DNA from: an uncultured Prevotella sp.
GTDB taxonomy: Bacteria; Bacteroidota; Bacteroidia; Bacteroidales; Bacteroidaceae
NCBI GenBank assembly: GCA_900552675.1
Contig: USAI01000002.1
Location: 1 to 55,073 of the forward strand
Reading direction: 5' to 3'
DNA length: 55,073 nt
Part shown: positions 1 through 8,457 of the stretch, piece after piece
Layout of the letters: each line of letters begins with the position of its first letter
Numbering within the stretch: the stretch's first letter is position 1
Position numbers and translations under genes: made by a program
Notes under the pieces: generated by a model
Databases searched by the model: none
Told to the model about the DNA's origin: nothing
The model's input: only the letters and a program-made list of their open reading frames with translations

Positions 1-2
1 GA

Positions 3-281
3 GGAGATTACCATCTGGACAACAACCTTGTGGAAAGACTCAACAGATACATATCATTATCCCGAAGAAACTCTCTTTTCTTCGGGTCGCATACTGGTGC
101 CAAACGGGCAGCCATGTTCTATTCCCTTGCATGCTCCTGCAGACTGCAAGGTGTTAACTTCTTTGAATATATTTCTGATGTCATCAACAAAGCTGCAGCA
201 CTGCCGCCAAGAACACCGCTAAGCAAGTACCGTGACTTGCTGCCGGATAAATGGAAACAAAAAAATATCGCTCAAGAATAA
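3..281 (+). CDS. IS66 transposase, C-terminal fragment (TnpC-like)
   Basis: The open frame enters from outside the window and ends with TAA at 279-281, so only about 92 residues are visible. It begins around YHLDNNLVERLNRYISLSRR and continues through LFFGSHTGAKRAAMFYSL, the signature of the IS66 DDE transposase C-terminus (a catalytic glutamate in a DNN-x-E-R context, then the GS-x-x-GA-x-x-A-x-x-YS helix). The family cuts and pastes the element through a DDE-type reaction. An in-frame GTG at 30 is internal and should not be taken as the start. What is visible is intact and has no frameshift, so the element could be active. Its orientation opposes the adjacent ftsW operon. Confidence 0.85.
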   Translation, partial: GDYHLDNNLVERLNRYISLSRRNSLFFGSHTGAKRAAMFYSLACSCRLQGVNFFEYISDVINKAAALPPRTPLSKYRDLLPDKWKQKNIAQE

Positions 282-304
282 AAACTTGAGCGATATTTTT
301 TTTG
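261..304 (+). terminator. Rho-independent terminator of the IS66 transposase gene
   Basis: A perfect 16-bp stem (261-276 with 285-300, core TATCGCTCAAG / CTTGAGCGATA) with an 8-nt loop is followed by a T run. It overlaps the transposase stop codon. A-runs on the left arm make it potentially bidirectional. Confidence 0.85.
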
Positions 305-400
305 ACGTGTATCTACTAGCATCGCGGATACGCTTACGAATTTATGCTCTTTTCCTGTCAAAAGATTGAAATAATTAATGCTCTGTTGTAGAAATAAAAA

Positions 401-449
401 CGCGAATTGTATATTTATGCATGAGGTTGTATAAATATGCAATTCGCGT
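401..449. terminator. Inverted repeat / probable terminator downstream of ftsW
   Basis: Arms 401-419 and 431-449 (CGCGAATTG... and ...CAATTCGCG) pair over 19 bp with two mismatches around an 11-nt loop, flanked by AAAA on the left and TTATTTT on the right. It lies between the IS66 end and the ftsW stop. It could end transcription of the dcw operon coming from the right, or shield it from the insertion element. Confidence 0.6.
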
Positions 450-513
450 TATTTTATGCTTACGATAAAACTCATCAACGCAAAGCGCGTGATAGATATT
501 GTTTTGCTTTTGC

Positions 514-1818
514 TTATACAGCAGCAGGTTGTGCCACGACGGGTGTGCCCTGATCGTTGCCCGAACTATTGCTTACCAGGTCGCTACGCTTTTGTGCCGT
601 GCGGCTGATGCTGAGGATGGCGCCCAGGTATATACAGTTGATGATTGACGAGGTGCCGCCCTTGCTGATAAGAGGTAACGGCTGACCCGTGATAGGCGCC
701 AATCCCACCGCCACCATCATGTTAAACAGCGCCTGTGTTACCAGCATGAGTGCGAGGCCCATGGCCAGGTAGGCAGGAAAGTTGTTCTCGCAGCGGTTGG
801 CAATATATCCCGTTCGCACCAGCAATATCATGTATAGCGAAGCCACGAAGATGGCGCCAAAGATGCCCATCTCTTCAATGATGATGGCGAAGATAAAGTC
901 GGAGTAGGCCTGCGATAAGTGGTCGCACTCTTCCGAGTTGCCAGGCCCTTTGCCTTTGATGCCCGACGACACGATGGCAATATTGGCATGAGCGCGTTGC
1001 GCATCGGCATCAAGGTCGATGTCTTTTGGTGTCAACTCTTTCGTATCGAAGAATTTGTCAATGCGCGATTTCCACGTGTCCAAACGGTGTAGCAGCTTCG
1101 AGGCAATGCCATTCTCCTCCTCCTTTTCTGTAGTGGTAGTCACCAGTTCGGTTTTCGCTTTTCCCTCTTTTTCAGCCTCGCGCTCCTTATCTTTACCCAG
1201 CAGCATGATGGCCGACAGCGCCAGCGTGATGCCCAGCAGCGCCACGCCCAGCAGTTTCCCCAGTTGCGATACAGGCACACGGCCAATGATCATCATCATA
1301 TACACCACGGCGCTAAGCAGCACAGCGGTCGACAGGTTTTCGAAGAAGATGAGAGGAACAATCATGAACCACACCGTGAGCACATATTTAAAGGCCAGCC
1401 GGTCGGCGCCATGTTCGGTTTGCATGGTGCTTAATATTTGTGCTGTTGCCAGCACCATAGTGCCTTTGCCTATCTCTGAGGGCTGAAATTTAATGCCCAA
1501 GATGCTTATCCATCGGTGTCCGTCGTTCACAGCACCCGCAAAGTAAACGCCCACGAGCAAGAGGATAGAGGTAGCCAAGAGGAAGGGTAGCGCCACCTTA
1601 AAATATTTGCACGGTATGTTCATCGTCACAATCATAGCTCCCACGCCCACGATAAGCAAGCCTATGTGTTTAGCCACAGGCTTCAGATAGCTACCGTTTT
1701 CGTAGGTGAGCTGTGACGAGGCCGAATACACCTCGACGATGCTGATGACGCAGAGCAATAGGAAAATCATCCATATCACCTTGTCGCCCTTGAAGATGTT
1801 GTTCAGAGTCTTGTTCAT
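514..1818 (-). CDS. ftsW: FtsW, septal peptidoglycan glycosyltransferase (SEDS family)
   Basis: A 434-residue polytopic membrane protein of the SEDS family (FtsW/RodA/SpoVE), which polymerises lipid II into glycan strands at the division septum with its partner class B PBP (ftsI, in the same cluster). Hydrophobic segments run throughout. Diagnostic stretches are the GHRWI loop followed by FQPSEIGK (about residues 100-116), and GPGNSEECDHLSQAYSDFIF with IIEEMG in the large loop after about residue 290. A charged, low-complexity cytoplasmic stretch of about 50 residues (EREAEKEGKAK... EKEEENG, about 210-240) is longer than in model FtsW proteins. The context (murD 12 bp upstream) supports FtsW over RodA. 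It is the last dcw gene before the IS66 element, and murG is not visible. Confidence 0.93.
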   Translation of the reverse strand: MNKTLNNIFKGDKVIWMIFLLLCVISIVEVYSASSQLTYENGSYLKPVAKHIGLLIVGVGAMIVTMNIPCKYFKVALPFLLATSILLLVGVYFAGAVNDGHRWISILGIKFQPSEIGKGTMVLATAQILSTMQTEHGADRLAFKYVLTVWFMIVPLIFFENLSTAVLLSAVVYMMMIIGRVPVSQLGKLLGVALLGITLALSAIMLLGKDKEREAEKEGKAKTELVTTTTEKEEENGIASKLLHRLDTWKSRIDKFFDTKELTPKDIDLDADAQRAHANIAIVSSGIKGKGPGNSEECDHLSQAYSDFIFAIIIEEMGIFGAIFVASLYMILLVRTGYIANRCENNFPAYLAMGLALMLVTQALFNMMVAVGLAPITGQPLPLISKGGTSSIINCIYLGAILSISRTAQKRSDLVSNSSGNDQGTPVVAQPAAV

Positions 1819-1830
1819 TGTTTATGCGTT

Positions 1831-3177
1831 TTATGACTGTTCGTTAGCCATTGCGCGCACCAGTGTTTTGAACTGTTCGCCACGGTCTTCCATGTTTTTG
1901 AACAGGTCGAAGCTGGCGCAGCAGGGGCTCAGCAGCACGGTGTCGCCAGCCTTGGCCAGCTCGGCACACGCCTTCACACAGTCGGGCATGCTATGTGTGT
2001 CGCGCACGGGCAGCCCGAGCCCATCGAAGAAGTTGTGCAACTTTGTATTGTCGGCACCCAGATACACCAGGGCGGCACATTTCTTTGCCACCATATCTTT
2101 TATTTCGTTATAGTCGTTGCCCTTATCCTTTCCGCCCAAGATCAGGATGGTGGGTGTGGTCATGCTCTCCAGCGCATACCAGCAGGCGTCGACGTTGGTG
2201 GCCTTCGAGTCGTTAATGTATCGCACCCCGTTCACCACGCCCGCCTTCTCCAGGCGATGTTCCACACCGGGGAAGTCGGCCAGGCCAGCAGTAAGTGCCT
2301 CGTGACTGATGCCAAAGATGTTGGCGGCCAATCCGGCAGCCAACTGGTTATAAATGTTGTGTTTGCCCTCCAGCGCCAGTTCTTCGCGTTTCATCTTGAA
2401 GAGGGTGGGGGCCAGCAGCTCATACATACCATCTATGATGGCACCTTGGCATCCGTCTTCCATGTTTTCGGCAAACGGATATTGGCGCGCCTTGATGTTG
2501 TATTTAGGCAGCTCGCCCTTGATGATGGGGTCGTCGTTCCAGTAGATGAAGGCGTCGTCTTCAGTTTGGTTCTGTATGATGCGCATCTTAGCGTTGACAT
2601 AGTTCTGCATACAGAATTCGTAACGGTCAAGATGGTCGGGGGTGATGTTCAGCAAGATGGCAATGTCGGCCTTAAAGTCGTACATATTGTCGAGCTGAAA
2701 CGAGCTCAGTTCAATAACATATACGGGCTTAGGCTGCTCGGCCACCTGCAGGGCCAGCGAGTGTCCAATGTTACCTGCCAGGCCAGCGTCGATGCCCGCC
2801 TTCTTGAAGATGTGGTAGATGAGCGAGGTGGTAGTGGTCTTGCCGTTGCTGCCTGTTATGCACACCATCTTAGCGTTGGTATATCGGGCCGCAAACTCAA
2901 TCTCGCTGATGATGTGTATGCCCTTGTCCATTGCCTTCTGTATCATTGGCGCCTCTTTCGGTATGCCTGGGCTTTTGATAATCTCGTCGGCGTTCAGTAT
3001 CTTTTCTTCGCTGTGATGCTTCTCTTCCCACTCGATGTTGTGAGCGTTGAGCAAGGTTTTATACTTGTCGTGGATGGCCGACATGTCGCTAACAAACACA
3101 TCGAAGCCTTCTTTTTTTGCCAGTACGGCGGCGCCAGCTCCACTTTCGCCGGCTCCTAAAATAACAATTCGTTTCAT
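1831..3177 (-). CDS. murD: MurD, UDP-N-acetylmuramoyl-L-alanine–D-glutamate ligase
   Basis: A cytoplasmic ATP-dependent ligase adding D-glutamate to UDP-MurNAc-L-Ala, the second amino acid of the peptidoglycan stem. The 448 residues match the family length. The N-terminal Rossmann-like segment is IVILGAGESGAGAA (4-17), the ATP loop is GSNGKTTTT (109-117), and the Mur-ligase motif NITPDHLDRY and C-terminal-domain signatures NDSKATN and ILGGKDKGNDY are present. The start is the ATG preceding KRIVILGAG. It sits between mraY (with a 153-bp palindromic spacer) and ftsW, which starts 12 bp after it, consistent with one transcript. Confidence 0.95.
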   Translation of the reverse strand: MKRIVILGAGESGAGAAVLAKKEGFDVFVSDMSAIHDKYKTLLNAHNIEWEEKHHSEEKILNADEIIKSPGIPKEAPMIQKAMDKGIHIISEIEFAARYTNAKMVCITGSNGKTTTTSLIYHIFKKAGIDAGLAGNIGHSLALQVAEQPKPVYVIELSSFQLDNMYDFKADIAILLNITPDHLDRYEFCMQNYVNAKMRIIQNQTEDDAFIYWNDDPIIKGELPKYNIKARQYPFAENMEDGCQGAIIDGMYELLAPTLFKMKREELALEGKHNIYNQLAAGLAANIFGISHEALTAGLADFPGVEHRLEKAGVVNGVRYINDSKATNVDACWYALESMTTPTILILGGKDKGNDYNEIKDMVAKKCAALVYLGADNTKLHNFFDGLGLPVRDTHSMPDCVKACAELAKAGDTVLLSPCCASFDLFKNMEDRGEQFKTLVRAMANEQS

Positions 3178-3183
3178 ATATTT

Positions 3184-3330
3184 AAAGCCCCTCCCAACCT
3201 CCCCCGTGGGGAGGAGTAGAGGTGCGCAGTTATTTAAGTTCTTATTTTCCTTGTTTATTCCTATACATTAACACTGAATGAATACTGAGCTTTACCACCT
3301 CCTCCCCACCGGGGAGGCTGGGAGGGGCTC
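3184..3330. repeat. Long inverted repeat inserted in the mraY–murD spacer
   Basis: The left arm (about 3186-3213, GCCCCTCCCAACCTCCCC...) and right arm (about 3299-3328) are inverted copies of about 29 nt with two mismatches, separated by about 85 bp of unrelated AT-rich sequence. The arms themselves contain CCTCCCC/GGGGAGG self-complementarity. The element nearly fills the spacer and abuts the mraY stop codon. It looks like a small non-autonomous insertion or REP-like palindrome inside an essential operon. Confidence 0.75.
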
Positions 3331-4602
3331 TTATCTAATCTTTAGCGTGATGATGGTCATCGCTGCCAAGATGATAGTCACGATCCAGAAGCGGATAGTG
3401 ATTTTCGACTCGTGTATGGCTCCCTTCGGTTTACGAATAAGGTAACGACATTCGGGATCGAGTTGGCACTCCTGTGTGCGGAAGTTGTCGTGGATAGGTG
3501 TGCGCTTAAAGATGCGTTGCTTCACGCCGTGGCGCTTGCCCCATTTGAAGTAGTAAACCTGAAGGATAACGCTCAGACTTTCAACGAAGAAGATGCCGCA
3601 CAAGATGGGCAGCATGAGCTCTTTGTGAATGATGATGGCCGACACGGCAATGATGCCACCGATGGTGAGCGAGCCAGTGTCGCCCATGAATACCTGTGCG
3701 GGATAAGCGTTATACCACAAGAAGCCGATGAGGGCACCAATGAAGGCGCACATAAACACCACCAGCTCTTCCGACTGTGGTATGTACATAATATTCAGAT
3801 AGCTGGCATATTCGATATGACTGCTCACATAGGCCAATATGCCGATGGCCACACCTATGATGGCCGAGTTTCCAGCACACATGCCGTCCATGCCGTCGTT
3901 CAGGTTGGCGCCGTTTGATACGGCCGTCACCACAATAATGGTCATGATGACGAACAATATCCATCCAGTAGCCGTTTTATATTTGCCACAGAACGACATG
4001 ATGTGCGAATAGTCGAGGTTATGGCCTTTCACAAACGGGATGGTGGTCTTTAACGATTTGGTGGCCTGAGCACGATGCTTCACCACCAGTTCGTTCGACT
4101 GTTTGTTCTCGATGGCCAGGTTTTCGTTCATCTTCACATCGGGCGACATCCACAGCACCAAACCCACGATGAGGCCAATGCCCACCTGTCCTACAATTTT
4201 ATATTTACCTTTCAGTCCTTCTTTGTTGCGGCGGAATATTTTGATGTAGTCGTCCATGCCGCCCAAGAAGCCCAGCCATACGGTGGTGATAATCATTAAG
4301 ATGAGGTAAACGTTGCGCAAACGTCCCAGCAGCAGTACGGGCACCAATATAGCCATGATGATGATGATGCCGCCCATTGAGGGCACGCCTATCTTCTGCA
4401 CGCCAAAGGGGTCGATGCTGGCGTCGCGTTGTGTTTCGGTTATTTGTTTGCTCTTCAAGAACTTAATAAACTTTTCGCCCATCCATGCCGAGATAATCAG
4501 CGACAGGATAAGTGCCAATAATGAACGGAACGAAATGTATCCCCACATATGTGATCCCGAGATACCATACTGTTCTAAAAAGCGGAAGATATAGTATAAC
4601 AT
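3331..4602 (-). CDS. mraY: MraY, phospho-N-acetylmuramoyl-pentapeptide transferase
   Basis: An integral membrane enzyme that transfers phospho-MurNAc-pentapeptide from UDP to undecaprenyl phosphate to make lipid I. Key motifs: GGMDDYIKI (the aspartate pair, about 115-123), NGANLNDGMDGM (about 230-241), FMGDTGSL (about 308-315), and the cytoplasmic TPIHDNFR loop (about 368-375) where many homologues have a histidine-rich TPIHHHFE. At 423 residues it is about 60 longer than the E. coli enzyme. The extra length is a hydrophilic insert around 160-210 containing HRAQATKSLKTTIPFVKG, which I associate with Bacteroidota MraY. It lies between murE and murD on the same strand. Confidence 0.95.
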   Translation of the reverse strand: MLYYIFRFLEQYGISGSHMWGYISFRSLLALILSLIISAWMGEKFIKFLKSKQITETQRDASIDPFGVQKIGVPSMGGIIIIMAILVPVLLLGRLRNVYLILMIITTVWLGFLGGMDDYIKIFRRNKEGLKGKYKIVGQVGIGLIVGLVLWMSPDVKMNENLAIENKQSNELVVKHRAQATKSLKTTIPFVKGHNLDYSHIMSFCGKYKTATGWILFVIMTIIVVTAVSNGANLNDGMDGMCAGNSAIIGVAIGILAYVSSHIEYASYLNIMYIPQSEELVVFMCAFIGALIGFLWYNAYPAQVFMGDTGSLTIGGIIAVSAIIIHKELMLPILCGIFFVESLSVILQVYYFKWGKRHGVKQRIFKRTPIHDNFRTQECQLDPECRYLIRKPKGAIHESKITIRFWIVTIILAAMTIITLKIR

Positions 4603-4616
4603 TTTTCTTGAAGTTT

Positions 4617-4762
4617 GTTAGTTGACGAGTAGACAAGTAGACAAGGAGATTACCTTTGTTTCTCTCGTTTATAGCTCTTTACTTGTTGCTCATTACTCAT
4701 TAACTTATTGCTATTAGCTTGTCAGCTTGTCAACTTGTCAACTCGTCAACTCGTCAACTAAA
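4617..4762. repeat. Tandem decamer repeats in the murE–mraY spacer
   Basis: At 4712-4760 the sequence is a run of about five 10-bp units of the form CTTGTCAACT / CTCGTCAACT. An inverted, more degenerate set (GTTGACGAGTAGACAAGTAG) lies at about 4620-4645, so the spacer can fold on itself. No gene or promoter was recognised here. The unit count is likely to vary between strains. Confidence 0.7.
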
Positions 4763-6211
4763 TTAATTAAACATTTCTTTTACTACTTCGTGGTCGTCGA
4801 AATGGTGTTTCACCCCTTTCACGTCTTGATAGTTTTCGTGGCCCTTGCCAGCAATGAGAACAACGTCGCCTTTTTGTACCATCATGCAAGCGGTGCGTAT
4901 GGCTTCGCGGCGGTCGACGATGGTAATTACCTTCTTCATTTGCTGCGCGTTGAGGCCCGCCAACATATCGTTGATAATGTCTTGCGGCTCTTCAAAGCGG
5001 GGGTTGTCGCTGGTGATAATCACCTTATCGCTCTGCTTCACAGCCTCTTGTGCCATCAACGGACGTTTGCCCTTGTCGCGGTTACCGCCAGCGCCACACA
5101 CCGTGATAACGTGTCCTTTGCCGTCGAGCACCTCATGAATGGCTGCCAGCACATTTTCCAGCGCGTCGGGGGTGTGGGCATAGTCGATGATGGCGGTGTA
5201 GCCTTCCGGAGCATGTATAGGTTCCAGTCTACCGTTTACGCTGTGCAGTGTGCTTAGTGTCACCAGCACATCTTCAGGCTTCTGTCCCAGCAGCACGGCG
5301 GCGGCATATACTGCCAGCAGGTTGCTGACGTTAAACTTGCCTATGAAGTGTACGCCCACCTCGTGTCCATCAATGTCGAGATACATGCCTTCAAAGTGGC
5401 ACTCGATGATGCGGCCCTTAAAGTCGGCCATGGTGCGTGTAGAGTATGTTTTTACCTTTGCCTTAGTGTTTTGCACCATCACCATGCCGTTCTTGTCGTC
5501 GGCATTGGTTACGGCAAACGCCTCTTTAGGCAGATTGTCGAAGAACGCCTTCTTAGCGTCGCGATAGTTTTCAAAGGTTTTATGGTAGTCGAGATGGTCG
5601 CGTGTGAGGTTAGTGAACAAGCCACCTGCAAAGGTCAGTCCGCCGATACGTTTCTGTGCGATGGCGTGCGAGCTGCACTCCATAAAGGCGTAGCTGCATC
5701 CAGCCTCTACCATACGTGCCAGCAAGGCGTTCAGCTCAATGGGGTCGGGGGTGGTGTGGTCGGCCGGAATGGCCTCGTCTACCACATAGTTGCACACGGT
5801 AGAGAGCAATCCACACTTATACCCCAAACGCGTAAACATATTATATAATAAGGTGGCGATGGTGGTCTTTCCGTTGGTGCCCGTTACGCCCACCAGCTTC
5901 AGCTTGCGCGAGGGGTGTCCGTAGAAGGCGGTGGCCACGGGGCCCACGGCATCTTCGGTTGAAGGCACCTGAATGTAGCACACGCCTTCGGCCTTCTCGG
6001 CGGGCATGTCTTCACATAGCACCGCCTTGGCGCCCAGTTGTATTGCTTTTGGGATGAACTGATGTCCGTCTACCTGTGTTCCCTTCATGGCCACAAACAG
6101 GTGTCCGTCTTTGATGCGACGCGAGTCGATGTTCACGCCCGTAATGTCGATGTCGGTTGAGCCGACGATGCTTGTCGGCTTCAAGTCGTTAAGCAATTCT
6201 GATAATACCAT
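4763..6211 (-). CDS. murE: MurE, UDP-MurNAc-L-Ala-D-Glu–meso-diaminopimelate ligase
   Basis: A cytoplasmic Mur ligase adding the third residue of the stem peptide. The ATP loop is GTNGKTT (111-117), the probable carbamylated lysine lies in RDAKKAFF (about 217-224), and NLTRDHLDYH and YAHTPDALE are canonical. The specificity motif is DNPR (402-405), which in characterised enzymes selects meso-diaminopimelate rather than lysine, so a DAP-type peptidoglycan is inferred. Its 482 residues are normal length. It is followed by mraY across the decamer-repeat spacer and preceded by ftsI with 59 bp between. Confidence 0.95.
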   Translation of the reverse strand: MVLSELLNDLKPTSIVGSTDIDITGVNIDSRRIKDGHLFVAMKGTQVDGHQFIPKAIQLGAKAVLCEDMPAEKAEGVCYIQVPSTEDAVGPVATAFYGHPSRKLKLVGVTGTNGKTTIATLLYNMFTRLGYKCGLLSTVCNYVVDEAIPADHTTPDPIELNALLARMVEAGCSYAFMECSSHAIAQKRIGGLTFAGGLFTNLTRDHLDYHKTFENYRDAKKAFFDNLPKEAFAVTNADDKNGMVMVQNTKAKVKTYSTRTMADFKGRIIECHFEGMYLDIDGHEVGVHFIGKFNVSNLLAVYAAAVLLGQKPEDVLVTLSTLHSVNGRLEPIHAPEGYTAIIDYAHTPDALENVLAAIHEVLDGKGHVITVCGAGGNRDKGKRPLMAQEAVKQSDKVIITSDNPRFEEPQDIINDMLAGLNAQQMKKVITIVDRREAIRTACMMVQKGDVVLIAGKGHENYQDVKGVKHHFDDHEVVKEMFN

Positions 6212-6270
6212 AAATTATTGTCTTTTAAACTTGATATATTCAATGTTTAATAAAAAGCTGTGTCGGTGTG

Positions 6271-8439
6271 CTATCTAAGCGTTAGTATGCAGGCCATGCC
6301 CTTGCTGATGGTGTGGCCAGCAGCTATGCTTTGCTGCGTTACCTTGCCTCGTCCATACAGTTTGGTCTTTACGCCTCGGCTTTCAATCAAGAACACCGCG
6401 TCGCGTGCGCCCATACCCGTTACGTCGGGCATCACGTTGGCTTGTGTTTTGGCTTGTCGTGTGAGCGCTATGTGTCCGTTGCCGCGTGTGGCATGCCCCC
6501 ATATGGGGTTACCATCGGCATACGATCCGCTCCAGTCGGCCCGTGTTTCATAGCCCAGGTGTGTCAGCACATAATCGGCAGCTATGATGTTGCCGCTCTT
6601 CACGTCGGGTTCCAGTATCGAGTTTTCGTCGTGGGCATCTTTCACATCCATCTTCAGGCTTTGTGCCATGATACCTTCGGCAATGTCGTGAAACACCTTA
6701 CCACTCATGCCACCACCCGAGGCGGGCAGTCCCGACTTTTGTATACATACAATGCAGCTGTATCGTGGGGCATCGGCTGGGAAGTAGCCTGCAAAGCTAA
6801 GCAGATAGTGCACGGTGCCCATCTTATAGCCACCCCCTTTTGCCACTTGTGCGGTGCCCGTCTTTCCCGCCACCTTGAACGATGGCGATCCGGCGCGCTT
6901 GCCCAAGCCCTGGCTTACCACATGTTCAAGAATGGTTTGTATCTCGCCCAGCGTTTTAGACTTACAGATGCTGGATCGCATCACAACGGGTGGAAACTCT
7001 TTTATCACCTCGCCATCTTTCATTACCGCCTTCACCAGTCGGGGGCGCATCATCTTGCCATTGTTGGCAATAGCGTTATAGAAGGTAACGGTAGAGATGG
7101 GTGGCACCTGCGTTTCGTAGCCAATACTCATCCATGGCAGTGTGGTCTTGCTCCAGTTTACATATTGTTTGCCACGTTTATCTTTTTTAGGCATACGTAT
7201 CTTGGCGGGCGACGATCCTGCGATGGGCAGCTTGAGGTCGTCGGCCAAGCCCAGACGGTGGATGCCTTCAACATACTTTTCGGGGCAGTTGCGGTAGTGG
7301 TCGTCAATGATGCGGCTGACGCCGATGTTCGAGCTCACCATCAATGTTTGTGGTAGGGTGAGCATGCCATAGCCGCCGCGTCGCCAGTTGTGGTCGCGCA
7401 TCTCGCGGCCATACATGGGCCACACGCCGCCAGCGGTCTCTACACGTGCTGTGGTGTCAACCACGCCATCGTCAAGTGCCACCATGATGCTGGCCGTTTT
7501 AAATACCGAGCCAGGCTCCATCAGGTCGCTCACGGCGTGGTTTTTACGCTCGCGATACTCGCCATCGCCACATTTCTCCATGTTTACAATGGCTTTAATG
7601 TCGCCCGTGGCCACCTCCATCACAATGGCCACGCCCACGTCGCCATGCACATCAGGTTCTTTCAGTTCTTGCACCAAGGCGCGCTCGGCCAGGTCTTGTA
7701 TGCCTACATCGATGGTGGTTACCACATCTAAGCCGTCGGTGGGTGGCGTGTCGATAATGTCGAGATATTTGTTCAATATCTTTCTGCGGTGCTTCACGCC
7801 ATCAATGCCGCGCAGCTCGCGGTCGAAGGAGAGCTCGATGCCACAGATGGCCGAGTCTTTCTTTCCAAAGAGGTCGCCAATGGTGCGCAGCGCCAGCGAG
7901 CCATAGGGGTGCTTTCGAGCATTATATTCTTTAAAGATAAAGCCGCTGCGATATTTGCTTTTCATGTTGAACACGGGCAGCGCTCTCACGTCGCACAGCG
8001 TGTTATAGTCGATACGTTTGGGCCAGATGGGCCAGTATCGGCTTTGTTTGGCGCGTCCTTCTTCAAGATAGGTTTTAAAGTCGTGCGCCGAGCGTTCGGG
8101 GAAGATGTTGTTCAGCCCCGTGGCTATAGCGTCAATGTTCTCTCTCCATAGCGTGTCGGTGCCCGCATCGTGCAGCGTCTTAAAGTCCATAAATATCTCA
8201 AATTCGGGCAGCGACGATGCCATGAGCTTTCCATCGCAGCTCAATATATTGCCGCGTGTAGGTGTGATGGCGGTGCTGTCGAGCTTCACACGCTCTGACA
8301 CGTCGAGCCAGAATTTGCGCTCGGCCGTCATCATATATAGTGCCTTGCCCAGCATGGCCAGCGTTACGGCCATCATGATGATAACAAGGCACGAAAAGCG
8401 CAAAGGCGTTTTCTTATGGTCAAATTTTGTACTACTCAT
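6271..8439 (-). CDS. ftsI: FtsI/PBP3-type class B penicillin-binding protein with one PASTA domain
   Basis: A septal DD-transpeptidase that cross-links peptidoglycan. One N-terminal membrane anchor (about 15-37) is followed by the PBP dimerisation domain (ITPTRGNIL, about 58-66) and the transpeptidase domain with SVFK (active serine 311, lysine 314), SSN (369-371) and KTG (526-528). The C-terminus (about 660-722, NVMPDVTGMGARDAVFLIES then the ILTLR end) is a single PASTA repeat, thought to bind peptidoglycan. The 722 residues fit Bacteroidota PBP3. It starts 18 bp after ftsL ends and lies upstream of murE. Confidence 0.93.
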   Translation of the reverse strand: MSSTKFDHKKTPLRFSCLVIIMMAVTLAMLGKALYMMTAERKFWLDVSERVKLDSTAITPTRGNILSCDGKLMASSLPEFEIFMDFKTLHDAGTDTLWRENIDAIATGLNNIFPERSAHDFKTYLEEGRAKQSRYWPIWPKRIDYNTLCDVRALPVFNMKSKYRSGFIFKEYNARKHPYGSLALRTIGDLFGKKDSAICGIELSFDRELRGIDGVKHRRKILNKYLDIIDTPPTDGLDVVTTIDVGIQDLAERALVQELKEPDVHGDVGVAIVMEVATGDIKAIVNMEKCGDGEYRERKNHAVSDLMEPGSVFKTASIMVALDDGVVDTTARVETAGGVWPMYGREMRDHNWRRGGYGMLTLPQTLMVSSNIGVSRIIDDHYRNCPEKYVEGIHRLGLADDLKLPIAGSSPAKIRMPKKDKRGKQYVNWSKTTLPWMSIGYETQVPPISTVTFYNAIANNGKMMRPRLVKAVMKDGEVIKEFPPVVMRSSICKSKTLGEIQTILEHVVSQGLGKRAGSPSFKVAGKTGTAQVAKGGGYKMGTVHYLLSFAGYFPADAPRYSCIVCIQKSGLPASGGGMSGKVFHDIAEGIMAQSLKMDVKDAHDENSILEPDVKSGNIIAADYVLTHLGYETRADWSGSYADGNPIWGHATRGNGHIALTRQAKTQANVMPDVTGMGARDAVFLIESRGVKTKLYGRGKVTQQSIAAGHTISKGMACILTLR

Positions 8440-8457
8440 TATCTTGGTGCGTGTTTA

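Larger units (their letters stand above)
1..337 (+). mobile_element. IS66-family insertion sequence, right end (left part outside window)
   Basis: The window opens inside an IS66-type element. The 3' part of its transposase gene ends at 281, a hairpin terminator follows, and the sequence then ends in GGATACGCTTAC (326-337). Read outward-in this is GTAAGCGTATCC, and IS66-family terminal inverted repeats typically begin GTAAGCG. I therefore place the element boundary at 337. The next eight bases, GAATTTAT (338-345), would be the 8-bp target duplication expected for IS66, but the left end is not in the window. The element lies 176 bp beyond the 3' end of ftsW, where the dcw cluster normally continues. 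Confidence 0.75.

Noticed and set aside
1993..3159. A 388-codon open frame antisense to murD
   Set aside because: It mirrors murD, which has all Mur-ligase motifs; the antisense product has no domain.
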